Shown here: positions 6,834-14,678 of the stretch, piece after piece
Layout: the number at the start of each line of letters is the position of its first letter
Numbering within the stretch: the first letter of the stretch is position 1
Assembly: GCA_001580565.1 (NCBI GenBank)
Contig: LRBF01000277.1
Span: 1-39,383, forward strand
From: Caballeronia megalochromosomata
GTDB lineage: Bacteria > Pseudomonadota > Gammaproteobacteria > Burkholderiales > Burkholderiaceae
DNA length: 39,383 nt
Reading direction: 5' to 3'
Position numbers and translations under genes: made by a program
The notes under the pieces: generated by a model
Database searches by the model: none
Told to the model about the DNA's origin: nothing
The model's input: the letters and a program-made list of their open reading frames with translations, nothing else

Positions 6834-9206
6834 TCAAACGTTCTGCATCGCGGTCCAGACGCGGTGCGGCGTCGCGGGCATCTGCAAGTCCTTCACGCCG
6901 AGGGGCGCGAGGGCATCGAGAATCGCGTTGATGACGGCGGGCGGCGAACCGATCGCGCCCGCTTCACCGCAGCCCTTCACGCCGAGCGGATTGTGCGTGC
7001 ACGGCGTGCCCTTCGCGGTCTCGACGGTGAAGCTCGGCAGATCGATCGCGTGCGGCATCGCGTAATCCATGAACGAGCCGGACAGCAACTGGCCGGTGCT
7101 GTTGTCGTAGACGCAGCGTTCGAGCATGGCCTGGCCGATGCCCTGCCCGAGTCCGCCATGCACCTGTCCTTCGACGATCATCGGGTTGATCACGTTGCCG
7201 AAGTCGTCGACCGCCGTGAATTTCTGGATGCGCGTCTCGCCCGTGTCCTGATCCACTTCGACTTCGCACACATACGCGCCCGACGGATAGGTGAAGTTGG
7301 TCGGATCGTAGAACGCGTTTTCGTTGAGGCCCGGCTCCATGGTTTCGAGCGGGAAGTTGTGCGGCACGTACGCGGCGAGCGAGACATCGACGAAGGTCTT
7401 CGAGCGGTCCGTGCCCGCGACGCTGAATACCCCATTTTTGAACTCGATGTCCTCCACCGCCGCTTCGAGCAGATGCGCGGCGATCTTCTTCGCCTTCGCT
7501 TCGACCTTGTCGAGCGCCTTCATGATCGCCGAGCCGCCCACGGAAATCGAGCGCGAGCCGTACGTGCCCATGCCGAACGGAATGCGGCCGGTGTCGCCGT
7601 GAATGATCTCGACGTTCTCGATCGGAATGCCGAGCCGGTCCGCGACGACTTGCGCGAACGTCGTTTCGTGCCCTTGCCCGTGACTATGCGAGCCGGTGAA
7701 GACCGTGACCGAGCCGGTCGGATGCACGCGCACTTCGCCCGCTTCGAAGAGTCCCGCACGCGCGCCGAGCGCGCCCGCCACGTTCGACGGCGCGAGCCCG
7801 CACGCCTCGATGTAGCACGAGTAACCGATGCCGCGCAGCTTGCCGTTCTGCTTCGACGCTTCCTTTCGCGCGGCGAACCCCTTCACATCGGCGAGTTCGA
7901 GCGCGCGATCGAGACACGCATCGTAATCGCCGGTGTCGTAGGTGAGACCGACCGGCGTCGCGTACGGAAACTCGCGGATGAAGTTGCGGCGGCGCAATTC
8001 GACCGGATCGATGTTCAGCTCGCGCGCCGCCGTTTCCACGAGACGCTCGACCACATACGTGGCTTCCGGACGGCCCGCGCCGCGATACGCATCGACGGGC
8101 ACCGTGTTCGTAAACACGGCCTTCACTTCGGCGTAGATCGCGGGCGTCGTGTATTGGCCTGCGAGCAGCGTCGCGTACAGCACGGTCGGAATCGACGATG
8201 CGAACGTCGATAGATATGCGCCCATGTTCGCCGTCGTGTGCACGCGCATGCCGATGAACTTGCCGTCCTTGTCGAGCGCGAGTTCGGCTTTCGTCACGTG
8301 ATCGCGGCCATGCGCATCGGAGAGGAATGCTTCGGAGCGCTCGGCCGTCCACTTGATCGGCCGCCCGACTTTCTTCGAGGCCCACGTCAGCGCGACATCT
8401 TCCGGATACAGAAAAATCTTCGAGCCGAAGCCGCCGCCCACGTCCGGCGCGATCACGCGCAGTTTCGATTCCGGCAGCGACAGCACGAACGCCGCCATCA
8501 GCAAACGCTCGACATGCGGATTCTGATTCGCGACGTAGACCGTGTAGCTCTCGTCGTGCTTCGAGTAGCTCGCGTTGACGGCGCGCGGCTCGATCGCGTT
8601 CGGCACGAGGCGCTGGTTCACGATATCGAGCGTGGTCACGTGCGCGGCCTGCGCGAACGCGGCGTCGGTTTTTGCCTTGTCGCCGTGGCCCCAGTTGTAG
8701 CAGATGTTGTTCGGCACGCTGTCGTGCACGAGCTGCTGGCCGGCATCGGATGCGCTCGCGGTATCGACCGTCGCGGGCAGTTCGTCGTAGTCGACTTCGA
8801 TCAGTTCGAGCGCGTCCTTCGCCTCCTTCACCGATTCCGCGACGATGAGCGCCACCTGATCGCCCACGTGCAGCACCGTGTCGTGCGCGATGACGGGATG
8901 CGGCGGCTCGTGCATCGGCGAGCCGTCGGTGCTGTGGATGAGCCAGCCGCACGGCAGACCGCCGACGTTCTCGCCCGCCATATCCTTGCCGGTGAAAATG
9001 CCGATCACGCCCGGCGACTTCATCGCCGCCTCGATATCGATGCGCGCGATCTTCGCGTGCGCATGCGGCGAACGCAGGAACACGCCGTAGCTTTGCTGCG
9101 GCATGACGACGTCGTCGGTGTACTGGCCCGCGCCCGTCAGGAAGCGATAGTCTTCCTTGCGCTTGACGCCGGCGCCGATCAATTTCTGTTGCTCAGGGGC
9201 ATTCAT
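6834..9206 (-). CDS. coxL: CoxL-like molybdopterin-binding large subunit, form II type
   Basis: The 790-residue catalytic subunit belongs to the xanthine-dehydrogenase/CO-dehydrogenase family. The active-site loop reads AYRGAGR at 373-379, the signature of form II (CoxL-like) enzymes. The form I AYxCSFR loop, whose Cys binds copper in true CO dehydrogenase, is absent. Other expected parts are present: VGGGFGSK near 257, the Gln-rich region GSHSHGQGHETTF, and the catalytic Glu748 in GCGEAGAIGSPP. The native substrate of form II enzymes is unsettled; CO oxidation has been claimed for some and other aldehyde or heterocycle hydroxylations are possible. AAGGAGA precedes the ATG at good spacing. 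The gene lies 62 bp after coxS. Confidence 0.92.
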   Translation of the reverse strand: MNAPEQQKLIGAGVKRKEDYRFLTGAGQYTDDVVMPQQSYGVFLRSPHAHAKIARIDIEAAMKSPGVIGIFTGKDMAGENVGGLPCGWLIHSTDGSPMHEPPHPVIAHDTVLHVGDQVALIVAESVKEAKDALELIEVDYDELPATVDTASASDAGQQLVHDSVPNNICYNWGHGDKAKTDAAFAQAAHVTTLDIVNQRLVPNAIEPRAVNASYSKHDESYTVYVANQNPHVERLLMAAFVLSLPESKLRVIAPDVGGGFGSKIFLYPEDVALTWASKKVGRPIKWTAERSEAFLSDAHGRDHVTKAELALDKDGKFIGMRVHTTANMGAYLSTFASSIPTVLYATLLAGQYTTPAIYAEVKAVFTNTVPVDAYRGAGRPEATYVVERLVETAARELNIDPVELRRRNFIREFPYATPVGLTYDTGDYDACLDRALELADVKGFAARKEASKQNGKLRGIGYSCYIEACGLAPSNVAGALGARAGLFEAGEVRVHPTGSVTVFTGSHSHGQGHETTFAQVVADRLGIPIENVEIIHGDTGRIPFGMGTYGSRSISVGGSAIMKALDKVEAKAKKIAAHLLEAAVEDIEFKNGVFSVAGTDRSKTFVDVSLAAYVPHNFPLETMEPGLNENAFYDPTNFTYPSGAYVCEVEVDQDTGETRIQKFTAVDDFGNVINPMIVEGQVHGGLGQGIGQAMLERCVYDNSTGQLLSGSFMDYAMPHAIDLPSFTVETAKGTPCTHNPLGVKGCGEAGAIGSPPAVINAILDALAPLGVKDLQMPATPHRVWTAMQNV

Positions 9207-9268
9207 CGCGGTCTCCTTTCAAGGCGCGATTCATCGTTTTCGAATGGAATGGACGCAACGCGCGTGAG

Positions 9269-9745
9269 TCAGGCGCTGCTTTTCATGGCCTGCGCGCCCT
9301 GGAGAACCGCTTTGACGATGTTGTGATAGCCCGTGCAGCGGCACAGATTGCCGTCGAGCTGCTCGCGCACTTCTTCTTCGGAAAGTTCGGGTGATTGCGC
9401 GGCCAGCGCGCTCGCGCTCATCACCATGCCCGGCGTACAGAATCCGCACTGCAGTCCGTGGCATTCCTTGAATGCAGCCTGCATCGGATGAAGCTGGCCG
9501 TCTTTCGCCATGCCTTCGATGGTCGTCACGGCCATGCCGTCCGCCTGCGCGGCGAGGATGTTGCACGACTTGATCGCGCGGCCGTCGAGATGAACGGTGC
9601 ACGCGCCGCACTGCGCGGTATCGCAGCCGATGTGCGTGCCGGTGAGCCTGAGTTGATCGCGGAGAAACTGGACGAGCAGAAGATGCGGTTCGACGGTGGC
9701 GGTCACGGATTTCCCGTTGACCGTCAGGCTGATGCTGAGCGCCAT
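9269..9745 (-). CDS. coxS: CoxS-like [2Fe-2S] subunit
   Basis: The product is 158 residues. The N-terminal plant-type ferredoxin domain has Cys41, 46, 49 and 61; the C-terminal helical domain has Cys100, 103, 135 and 137 (GFCTPGM, LCRCTGYHNI). These hold the two 2Fe-2S clusters that carry electrons from the molybdenum site to FAD. I chose the ATG at 9745 because AAGGAGA sits 8 nt upstream and MALSISLTVNGK is the family start; an in-frame ATG at 9790 lacks this. It is the first gene of the operon. Its Shine-Dalgarno region shares ten bases with the candidate small RNA near 30460. Confidence 0.92.
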   Translation of the reverse strand: MALSISLTVNGKSVTATVEPHLLLVQFLRDQLRLTGTHIGCDTAQCGACTVHLDGRAIKSCNILAAQADGMAVTTIEGMAKDGQLHPMQAAFKECHGLQCGFCTPGMVMSASALAAQSPELSEEEVREQLDGNLCRCTGYHNIVKAVLQGAQAMKSSA

Positions 9746-9836
9746 TTCACTGTCTCCTTCTGGGGATGGGACCAGCCTTGCGCCACGCACCTGCCTACTG
9801 CCGCCGTGAGCGTTCAGCCGGATTTGGTGTTATGTG

Positions 9837-9861
9837 TTTGTGACAATGAGTAAAACACAAA
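9837..9861. promoter_or_regulatory. Dyad upstream of the cox operon
   Basis: TTTGTG (9837-9842) and CACAAA (9856-9861) form an inverted repeat with 13 bp between, in the only AT-richer part of the gap upstream of coxS. It could be an operator for the operon. No convincing -35/-10 pair was found next to it. Confidence 0.25.
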
Positions 9862-9924
9862 TCGGCGGGCGTCGCTATCCGCGCGAACGTCCGTCCATAT
9901 TCGCGGGATCGCGGCTCCAAAAGC

Positions 9925-9951
9925 AAAGCGCCGCCTTCTGGGCGGCGCTTT
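9925..9951 (-). terminator. Intrinsic terminator of the permease gene
   Basis: An 11-bp GC-rich stem (AAAGCGCCGCC and its complement) with a 5-nt loop is followed on the minus strand by TGCTTTT. It lies just after the permease stop at 9970 and separates it from the cox operon. Confidence 0.8.
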
Positions 9952-9969
9952 TGCATGGGACGAAGGCGC

Positions 9970-11400
9970 TCAGTGCGTCACGGTTTCACGCTGCTCCCTC
10001 TGCGGTGCCGACGCGCGGCCGAGCACCGAGTTGCGGCGCGAGTACAGGAAGTAGATGCCGAGGCCGATCACGAGCCACACCGCGAACGCGATCCATGTCA
10101 TCGCCTGAAGATTCATCATGAGGAAGAGGCACGACGCCACCGCGAGCACGGGCACCACCGGCACGCCCGGGCAGCGGAACGCGCGCGGCAGATCGGGATG
10201 CGTACGGCGCAGGATCAGCACGGCGATGGAGACCATCGAGAACGCGGCGAGCGTGCCGATGTTGATCAGCTCCGCGAGCACGTTGAGCGGCACGAGCGCG
10301 CCGATCAGGCCGAAGAAGATGCCGACGATCCACGTCGTGAGGAACGGCGTCGCGAAGCGCGGATGCACCTGCGAAAGCCGCTTGGGAAACAGGCCGTCGC
10401 GCGACATCGCGTAGATGATGCGCGTCTGGCCGTAGCTCATCACGAGAATCACGGTGAGCATGCCGAGCACGGCGCCGAGATCGATGAAACCCGCGACCCA
10501 GTTCTGGCCGGCCACCTGCAGCGCGAACGAAACCGGATGCGGATTGTTCGCGAACTGCGCCGCCGGCACGATGCCCGTCACGACCGCCGCGACCGCCACG
10601 TACAGCACCGCGCACACCGCGAGCGACGAGATGATGCCGATCGGCAGATCGCGCTTCGGATTCTTCACTTCCTCCGCCGCCGACGACACCGAGTCGAAGC
10701 CGATGAACGCAAAGAACATCACCGCCGCCGCGCCGAACACGCCGGACCAGCCATTCGGCATGAACGGATGCCAGTTCGCCGGCTTGACGTGAAACACGCC
10801 CACGGCGATCACGAGCAGCACGACGGTCACCTTGATCGCGACCATGATGTTGTTCACGCGCGTCGACTCCTTCACGCCGACCGAGAGCAGCGAGGTGATC
10901 GCCATCATCACGAGAAACGCGGGCAGGTTGAAGAACGTGACGTGGCCGGGCAGCGCGCCCGGCGCGGCGGAGAGCGCCGTCGGCAGCGCAATGCCGAAGC
11001 CCGACAGCAGCGATTGCAGATAGCCCGACCAGCCAACCGACACCGCGGACGTCGCGAGCCCGTATTCGAGCATCAGGTCCCAGCCGATGATCCACGCGGC
11101 AAGTTCACCGAGCGTCGCGTACGAATAGGTGTAGATGGAACCGGCGACGGGAATCGTCGACGAAAACTCGGCGTAGGCGAGCGCGGCGAAGCAGCACGCG
11201 ATCGCAGCGACAATGAACGAAATCATGAGCGCCGGGCCGGCCTGCACGGCGCCGGTTCCGGTCAGCACGAAAATCCCCGTGCCGATGATGGCCCCGATTC
11301 CGAGAAAGGTCAGATCGAGGGCGCCGAGCGTCTTTTTGAGCGACGTGCCGTGCGCGCCGGCCAGCATGTGCTCGATGTTTTTCTTGCGGAACAACGACAT
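9970..11400 (-). CDS. APC-superfamily amino-acid permease
   Basis: The 476-residue inner-membrane protein has about 12-13 hydrophobic helices. It carries the APC signature in helix 1 (LGIGAIIGTGIFVLTG, about residues 32-47) and the FAFIGFDSVSSAAEE segment of helix 6, as in YfnA/YhdG or CAT-type transporters. Substrate cannot be read from sequence; cationic or branched amino acids are usual for the group. I chose MSLFRKKN at 11400, which has AAGGAGA upstream. The gene ends at a strong terminator and lies downstream of the two-component genes, with 160 bp between. Confidence 0.88.
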   Translation of the reverse strand: MSLFRKKNIEHMLAGAHGTSLKKTLGALDLTFLGIGAIIGTGIFVLTGTGAVQAGPALMISFIVAAIACCFAALAYAEFSSTIPVAGSIYTYSYATLGELAAWIIGWDLMLEYGLATSAVSVGWSGYLQSLLSGFGIALPTALSAAPGALPGHVTFFNLPAFLVMMAITSLLSVGVKESTRVNNIMVAIKVTVVLLVIAVGVFHVKPANWHPFMPNGWSGVFGAAAVMFFAFIGFDSVSSAAEEVKNPKRDLPIGIISSLAVCAVLYVAVAAVVTGIVPAAQFANNPHPVSFALQVAGQNWVAGFIDLGAVLGMLTVILVMSYGQTRIIYAMSRDGLFPKRLSQVHPRFATPFLTTWIVGIFFGLIGALVPLNVLAELINIGTLAAFSMVSIAVLILRRTHPDLPRAFRCPGVPVVPVLAVASCLFLMMNLQAMTWIAFAVWLVIGLGIYFLYSRRNSVLGRASAPQREQRETVTH

Positions 11401-11560
11401 TGCGATGAGTCTCCTTCTGGCGCGTGCGGGCGCCCCTGCTGCGGGAAAACCCGACATTTTATCGGAGACTCAGAGATTGCCCAGTTATCGGGCATGGTGC
11501 GCATTATCGCGATGAATTTCTACGAATCCGTCTTCGATTTATCCTGAACAAGATAAATAC

Positions 11561-12214
11561 TTAACCGGCGATGGCCGGATTCATATCGACGAGACGGTTG
11601 CTCATCACGTAGAAGGTAAGCTCGGCGTTGTTGGCGAGCTTCATCTTCTCCAGCAACCGCGCGCGATAAACACTCACCGTTTTAACTGAAAGAGATAAAG
11701 CGTGCGCGATGTCGGTCAACCGCTTGCCCGACGCCAGCATGCACAGCGTCTGATACTCGCGGTCGGAGAGCTTTTCGTGCGGCAGCCGGTCAGTGTCGAG
11801 CGAAACATAGGTCGCGAGCGCTTCGGCCATTTCGGGACTCACGTACTTGCGGCCCGCGGCGACCTGCTGGATCGCGCCGATCATCAGCGCCGGATCCGCC
11901 GTCTTCGACAGATAACCCGACGCGCCCGCCTTCAACGCGCGCACCGCGTATTGATCCTCGCGGTACATGGAGAACATCAGCACCGGCAGACGCGGGCTCT
12001 CGCGCTTGAGGCGCTTCAGCACGTCGATACCGTTGATGTCCGGCAGCGAAATATCGAGCAGCGCGATGTCGAGGGGACGGCGCGCGGCCAGCGCGAGCGC
12101 CTGCATGCCAGTCTCGGCCTCCGTCACTTCCGACGCAACGCCGCGTTCCAGCAGCAATTGCGCGACGCCGCGGCGCACGATGGCGTGGTCGTCGGCGAGC
12201 AGGATTCGGAGCAT
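11561..12214 (-). CDS. NarL/FixJ-family response regulator
   Basis: The 217-residue protein has a receiver domain (residues 1-120) with acidic DDH at 8-10, phospho-acceptor Asp54 in LLDISLPD, conserved Ser/Thr near FSMY and Lys104 in YLSKTAD. A LuxR-type helix-turn-helix follows (LSDREYQTLCMLASGKRLT and the VKTVSVYRARLLEKM recognition region, about 149-192). It is the DNA-binding partner of the kinase just upstream, 11 bp away in the same operon. An upstream in-frame extension to 12706 is antisense to the kinase and rejected. A weak AT-rich hairpin follows the stop. Confidence 0.92.
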   Translation of the reverse strand: MLRILLADDHAIVRRGVAQLLLERGVASEVTEAETGMQALALAARRPLDIALLDISLPDINGIDVLKRLKRESPRLPVLMFSMYREDQYAVRALKAGASGYLSKTADPALMIGAIQQVAAGRKYVSPEMAEALATYVSLDTDRLPHEKLSDREYQTLCMLASGKRLTDIAHALSLSVKTVSVYRARLLEKMKLANNAELTFYVMSNRLVDMNPAIAG

Positions 12215-12225
12215 CGCGGGCGGCC

Positions 12226-13080
12226 TCAGGCGCTGAGCGCGAAAAGGCCGGGGCGCGCCGCGGTCCACGGCAGACGTGCGCGCACGCAAACGCCGGCGGG
12301 CTTCGCCGTCGCGACGCGCAGCGTGCCGCCGAGCGCCTCGCAGCGTGCGCGCATCCCGGACAGGCCGAAGCGCCCGCTCTTGCGCCGCGCCGCCGCGCTG
12401 ATGCCGACGCCATCGTCCTCGACGGTCAGCATCACGCCTTGTGCGTCCAGTGAAACGGCCACGCTCGCGCGCGCGGCCTGCGCGTGACGCGCCACGTTGC
12501 CGAGCGCCTCCTGCATCACGCGAAAAAGCGCGAGCGACATATCGTGCGACATGCGATCGAGCCGCGCATCGTCCGGGCAGGAAAAGCCGACAGCAATTGC
12601 CGTACGGTTGCCGAAGCGCGCGATCCAGCCGGCGAGCGTCGCGGCGAAGTTCGCGTCGAACGTCGGCGTCTGCAATCCTTCGACGATGCGATGACTCGTC
12701 TCGCAAACATCCGCGAGCGCCGCGCGCGCCTGATGCAGCGCGTCGCCGAGCGCGGCGGGCGCATCCACGGGCAGCCGATGCTCGGCGCGCGCGAGCGCAA
12801 GATTGGCAACGATGAGCGCGGCGCCGGTCGAGTCGTGGAGATCCTGCGCAAGCGCCTGACGCGCGCGCTCTTCGGTGGCGGCGAGCAGCGCGGCGAGTTC
12901 CTGGACGCGGGCGGTGAGGCGCTGGATCTGGCGATCGCCCTTGAGCTTGGCGTCGATCAGCGCGGAATACGGCGAGGCGAACGACGCGCCGGAGCGTTCC
13001 GGCGCCGGCGGCGGAACCCCGCGCAGCGGGGCGCGGCGAATCGGGCTCTCATCGAGCGTGATCGTGGCCGACGGGTTCAT
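12226..13080 (-). CDS. Soluble sensor histidine kinase of the NarX/HisKA_3 type
   Basis: The 284-residue protein has no membrane segment. After a Pro/Ser-rich N-terminus (1-35) comes a helical part with the phospho-acceptor motif in ARQALAQDLHDSTGAAL (His near 82). The HATPase domain carries the N box EALGNVARHAQA and the G1 box VEDDGVGI plus GLSGMRAR. It lacks a PAS, GAF or periplasmic sensor, so the signal must be cytoplasmic or come through a partner. It forms an operon with the response regulator. Upstream is an AT-rich 290-bp control region with repeated CCTA/TAGG half-sites. Confidence 0.9.
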   Translation of the reverse strand: MNPSATITLDESPIRRAPLRGVPPPAPERSGASFASPYSALIDAKLKGDRQIQRLTARVQELAALLAATEERARQALAQDLHDSTGAALIVANLALARAEHRLPVDAPAALGDALHQARAALADVCETSHRIVEGLQTPTFDANFAATLAGWIARFGNRTAIAVGFSCPDDARLDRMSHDMSLALFRVMQEALGNVARHAQAARASVAVSLDAQGVMLTVEDDGVGISAAARRKSGRFGLSGMRARCEALGGTLRVATAKPAGVCVRARLPWTAARPGLFALSA

Positions 13081-13370
13081 TCACTATCCTCGCGTTGAGC
13101 GCAACTGGAGCTACGTCCTCGGCAGACTCACGAGCGGCGTAACTGAATTTACACTCTGTAACATCGATGACGGACTACGCGGTGTCGCGTGTCGTTTCAG
13201 CGTAAACGGATCATATCTCAAAAATATTATAAATCCATGTCCAACAAGGCTTCTGCCGACGAACTTCATGTCGTTTACCAAGTTCGCCACGCCTAATGCG
13301 TAGGACAAACACCTACTGCGCACGCCCAATTTGTAACAAAGCACGCGCGACGATCCTGGACAAGGCGAAA
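13081..13370 (-). promoter_or_regulatory. AT-rich control region of the two-component operon
   Basis: No gene is seen here. A perfect minus-strand TATAAT lies at 13226-13231, without a good -35. CCTA/TAGG half-sites occur at 13292-13316 (CCTA-N5-TAGG, then CCTAC after 7 bp), about 60-90 bp upstream of that -10. Several NarL/FixJ-type regulators (BvgA, EvgA) recognise TTCCTA-like inverted repeats, so autoregulation is a reasonable guess. Confidence 0.35.
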
Positions 13371-13399
13371 AAAAACCGGAGCACGCGGCTCCGGTTTTT
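13371..13399 (-). terminator. Intrinsic terminator of fpr
   Basis: A 12-bp stem (AAAAACCGGAGC and complement) with a 5-nt loop is followed on the minus strand by a run of T. It lies 22 bp after the fpr stop. The symmetrical A/T flanks could also stop plus-strand transcripts. Confidence 0.85.
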
Positions 13400-13420
13400 G
13401 CGAACGTGCGTAACGCCGAC

Positions 13421-14191
13421 TCAGCCGACGAACGCCTTCTCCACGACATAGTGACCCGGATGGTTGTTGCTGCCTTCCTGGAAGCCCATGGAATCGAGCA
13501 ACTCGCGCGTGTCGCGCAGCATGTGCGGGCTGCCGCAGAGCATCACGCGATCGTTTTCGATCGAGAACGGCTCGAGCGCGAGATCCGCGAACAGCTTCTT
13601 CGTCTCGATGAGATCGGTGATGCGGCCGCGGTTCGCGAATTCCTCGCGCGTGACGGTCGGGTAATACACGAGCTTCTCGGAGACGATTTCGCCGATATGC
13701 TCGTGCGCCGGCAAGTGCTCCGTGATGAAGTCCTTGTACGCGAGTTCGTCGACGAAGCGGCAGGTGTGCGTCAGCACGATCTTCTCGTAGCGGTCGTAGA
13801 CGTCCGGATCCTTGATGATCGACATGAACGGCGCGAGGCCCGTGCCGGTCGACAGGAGCCACAGCGTCTTGCCGGGCAGCAGGTTGTCGGCGACGAGCGT
13901 GCCGGTCGGCTTCTTGCCGATCAGCACCGAATCGCCGACCTTCAGATGTTGCAGGCGCGAGGTGAGCGGGCCGTCGGGAACCTTGATGCTCAGAAATTCG
14001 AGATGCTCTTCGTAGTTCGCGCTCGCGAGACTGTAGGCGCGCAGAAGCGGCTTGCCGTCGACTTCGAGACCCACCATCGTGAACTGGCCGTTCTCGAAGC
14101 GGAACGCGCTGTCGCGGGTGCAGGTGAAACTGAAAAGCGTGTCGGTCCAGTGATGGACGCTCAGAACGGTTTGAGAATTAAGGTTGCTCAT
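13421..14191 (-). CDS. fpr: Ferredoxin/flavodoxin-NADP+ reductase
   Basis: The 256-residue cytoplasmic flavoenzyme moves electrons between NADPH and ferredoxin or flavodoxin. The FAD domain shows RAYSLAS (51-57) and the NADP domain shows STGTGLAPF (about 114-122) and MLCGSPHML. The C-terminus ends YVVEKAFVG, the short form typical of subclass I bacterial reductases, of normal length. AAGAAG precedes the ATG. Two direct copies of AACTGTGC at 14201-14208 and 14212-14219, one helical turn apart, lie just upstream and could be a regulator site. A terminator follows. Confidence 0.93.
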   Translation of the reverse strand: MSNLNSQTVLSVHHWTDTLFSFTCTRDSAFRFENGQFTMVGLEVDGKPLLRAYSLASANYEEHLEFLSIKVPDGPLTSRLQHLKVGDSVLIGKKPTGTLVADNLLPGKTLWLLSTGTGLAPFMSIIKDPDVYDRYEKIVLTHTCRFVDELAYKDFITEHLPAHEHIGEIVSEKLVYYPTVTREEFANRGRITDLIETKKLFADLALEPFSIENDRVMLCGSPHMLRDTRELLDSMGFQEGSNNHPGHYVVEKAFVG

Positions 14192-14678
14192 GGCTTCTTG
14201 AACTGTGCTCTAACTGTGCGAAAGCGGTGACGCTCTGACGCTCGCGGCTGATTGGCGGCCGATGCCGCGCCGGGCCGGCGTCGAACATAAAGCGCGCTAC
14301 GAGGGCGCTGCGCTGCCCGAACAGGACGATCGAACGGGGAAGGTCACCGATTTGAGTCGAAACCCGCGATTCGAAGACAGCGTGTCACGCCGCGCCATGC
14401 GTGAACTTCGCGCAAAAAACCAGACAGCCCGGCGCAATCGACTATTTTAACCCGATAGTCGTTTCGCGGTCCGAACGTCGTGACGGCGGCAAAGACGCGC
14501 ACGTGCGCCTCGTGGGCGAACGCGCGTGCCGGAAAATGCACTTTCGGCGGGTTGCACGGGCGGCGGCCAGAATCGGAGGCGATCGAAATCGCTGCCGAAA
14601 AGCCGCCGAGCCCGCATGATAGCAACGGACTCGGCCGTTATCCCAAAATACCCTTCTGGCGAAAGGCTCGGGCGCGCC
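14192..14678. other. Intergenic stretch, no gene seen
   Basis: This 487-bp gap holds the fpr upstream region (direct repeats at 14201-14219). Short open frames on both strands have no family resemblance, no good Shine-Dalgarno and no conserved start. No clear terminator follows the aldo-keto reductase. Confidence 0.6.

Noticed and set aside
11537..11560. AT-rich hairpin ATTTATC/GATAAAT after the response regulator
   Set aside because: The stem is only 7 bp, AT-rich and lacks a T-run, so I did not call it a terminator.
12215..12706. N-terminal extension of the response regulator
   Set aside because: It lies inside the histidine kinase gene in another frame; the receiver domain starts at MLRILLADDH.
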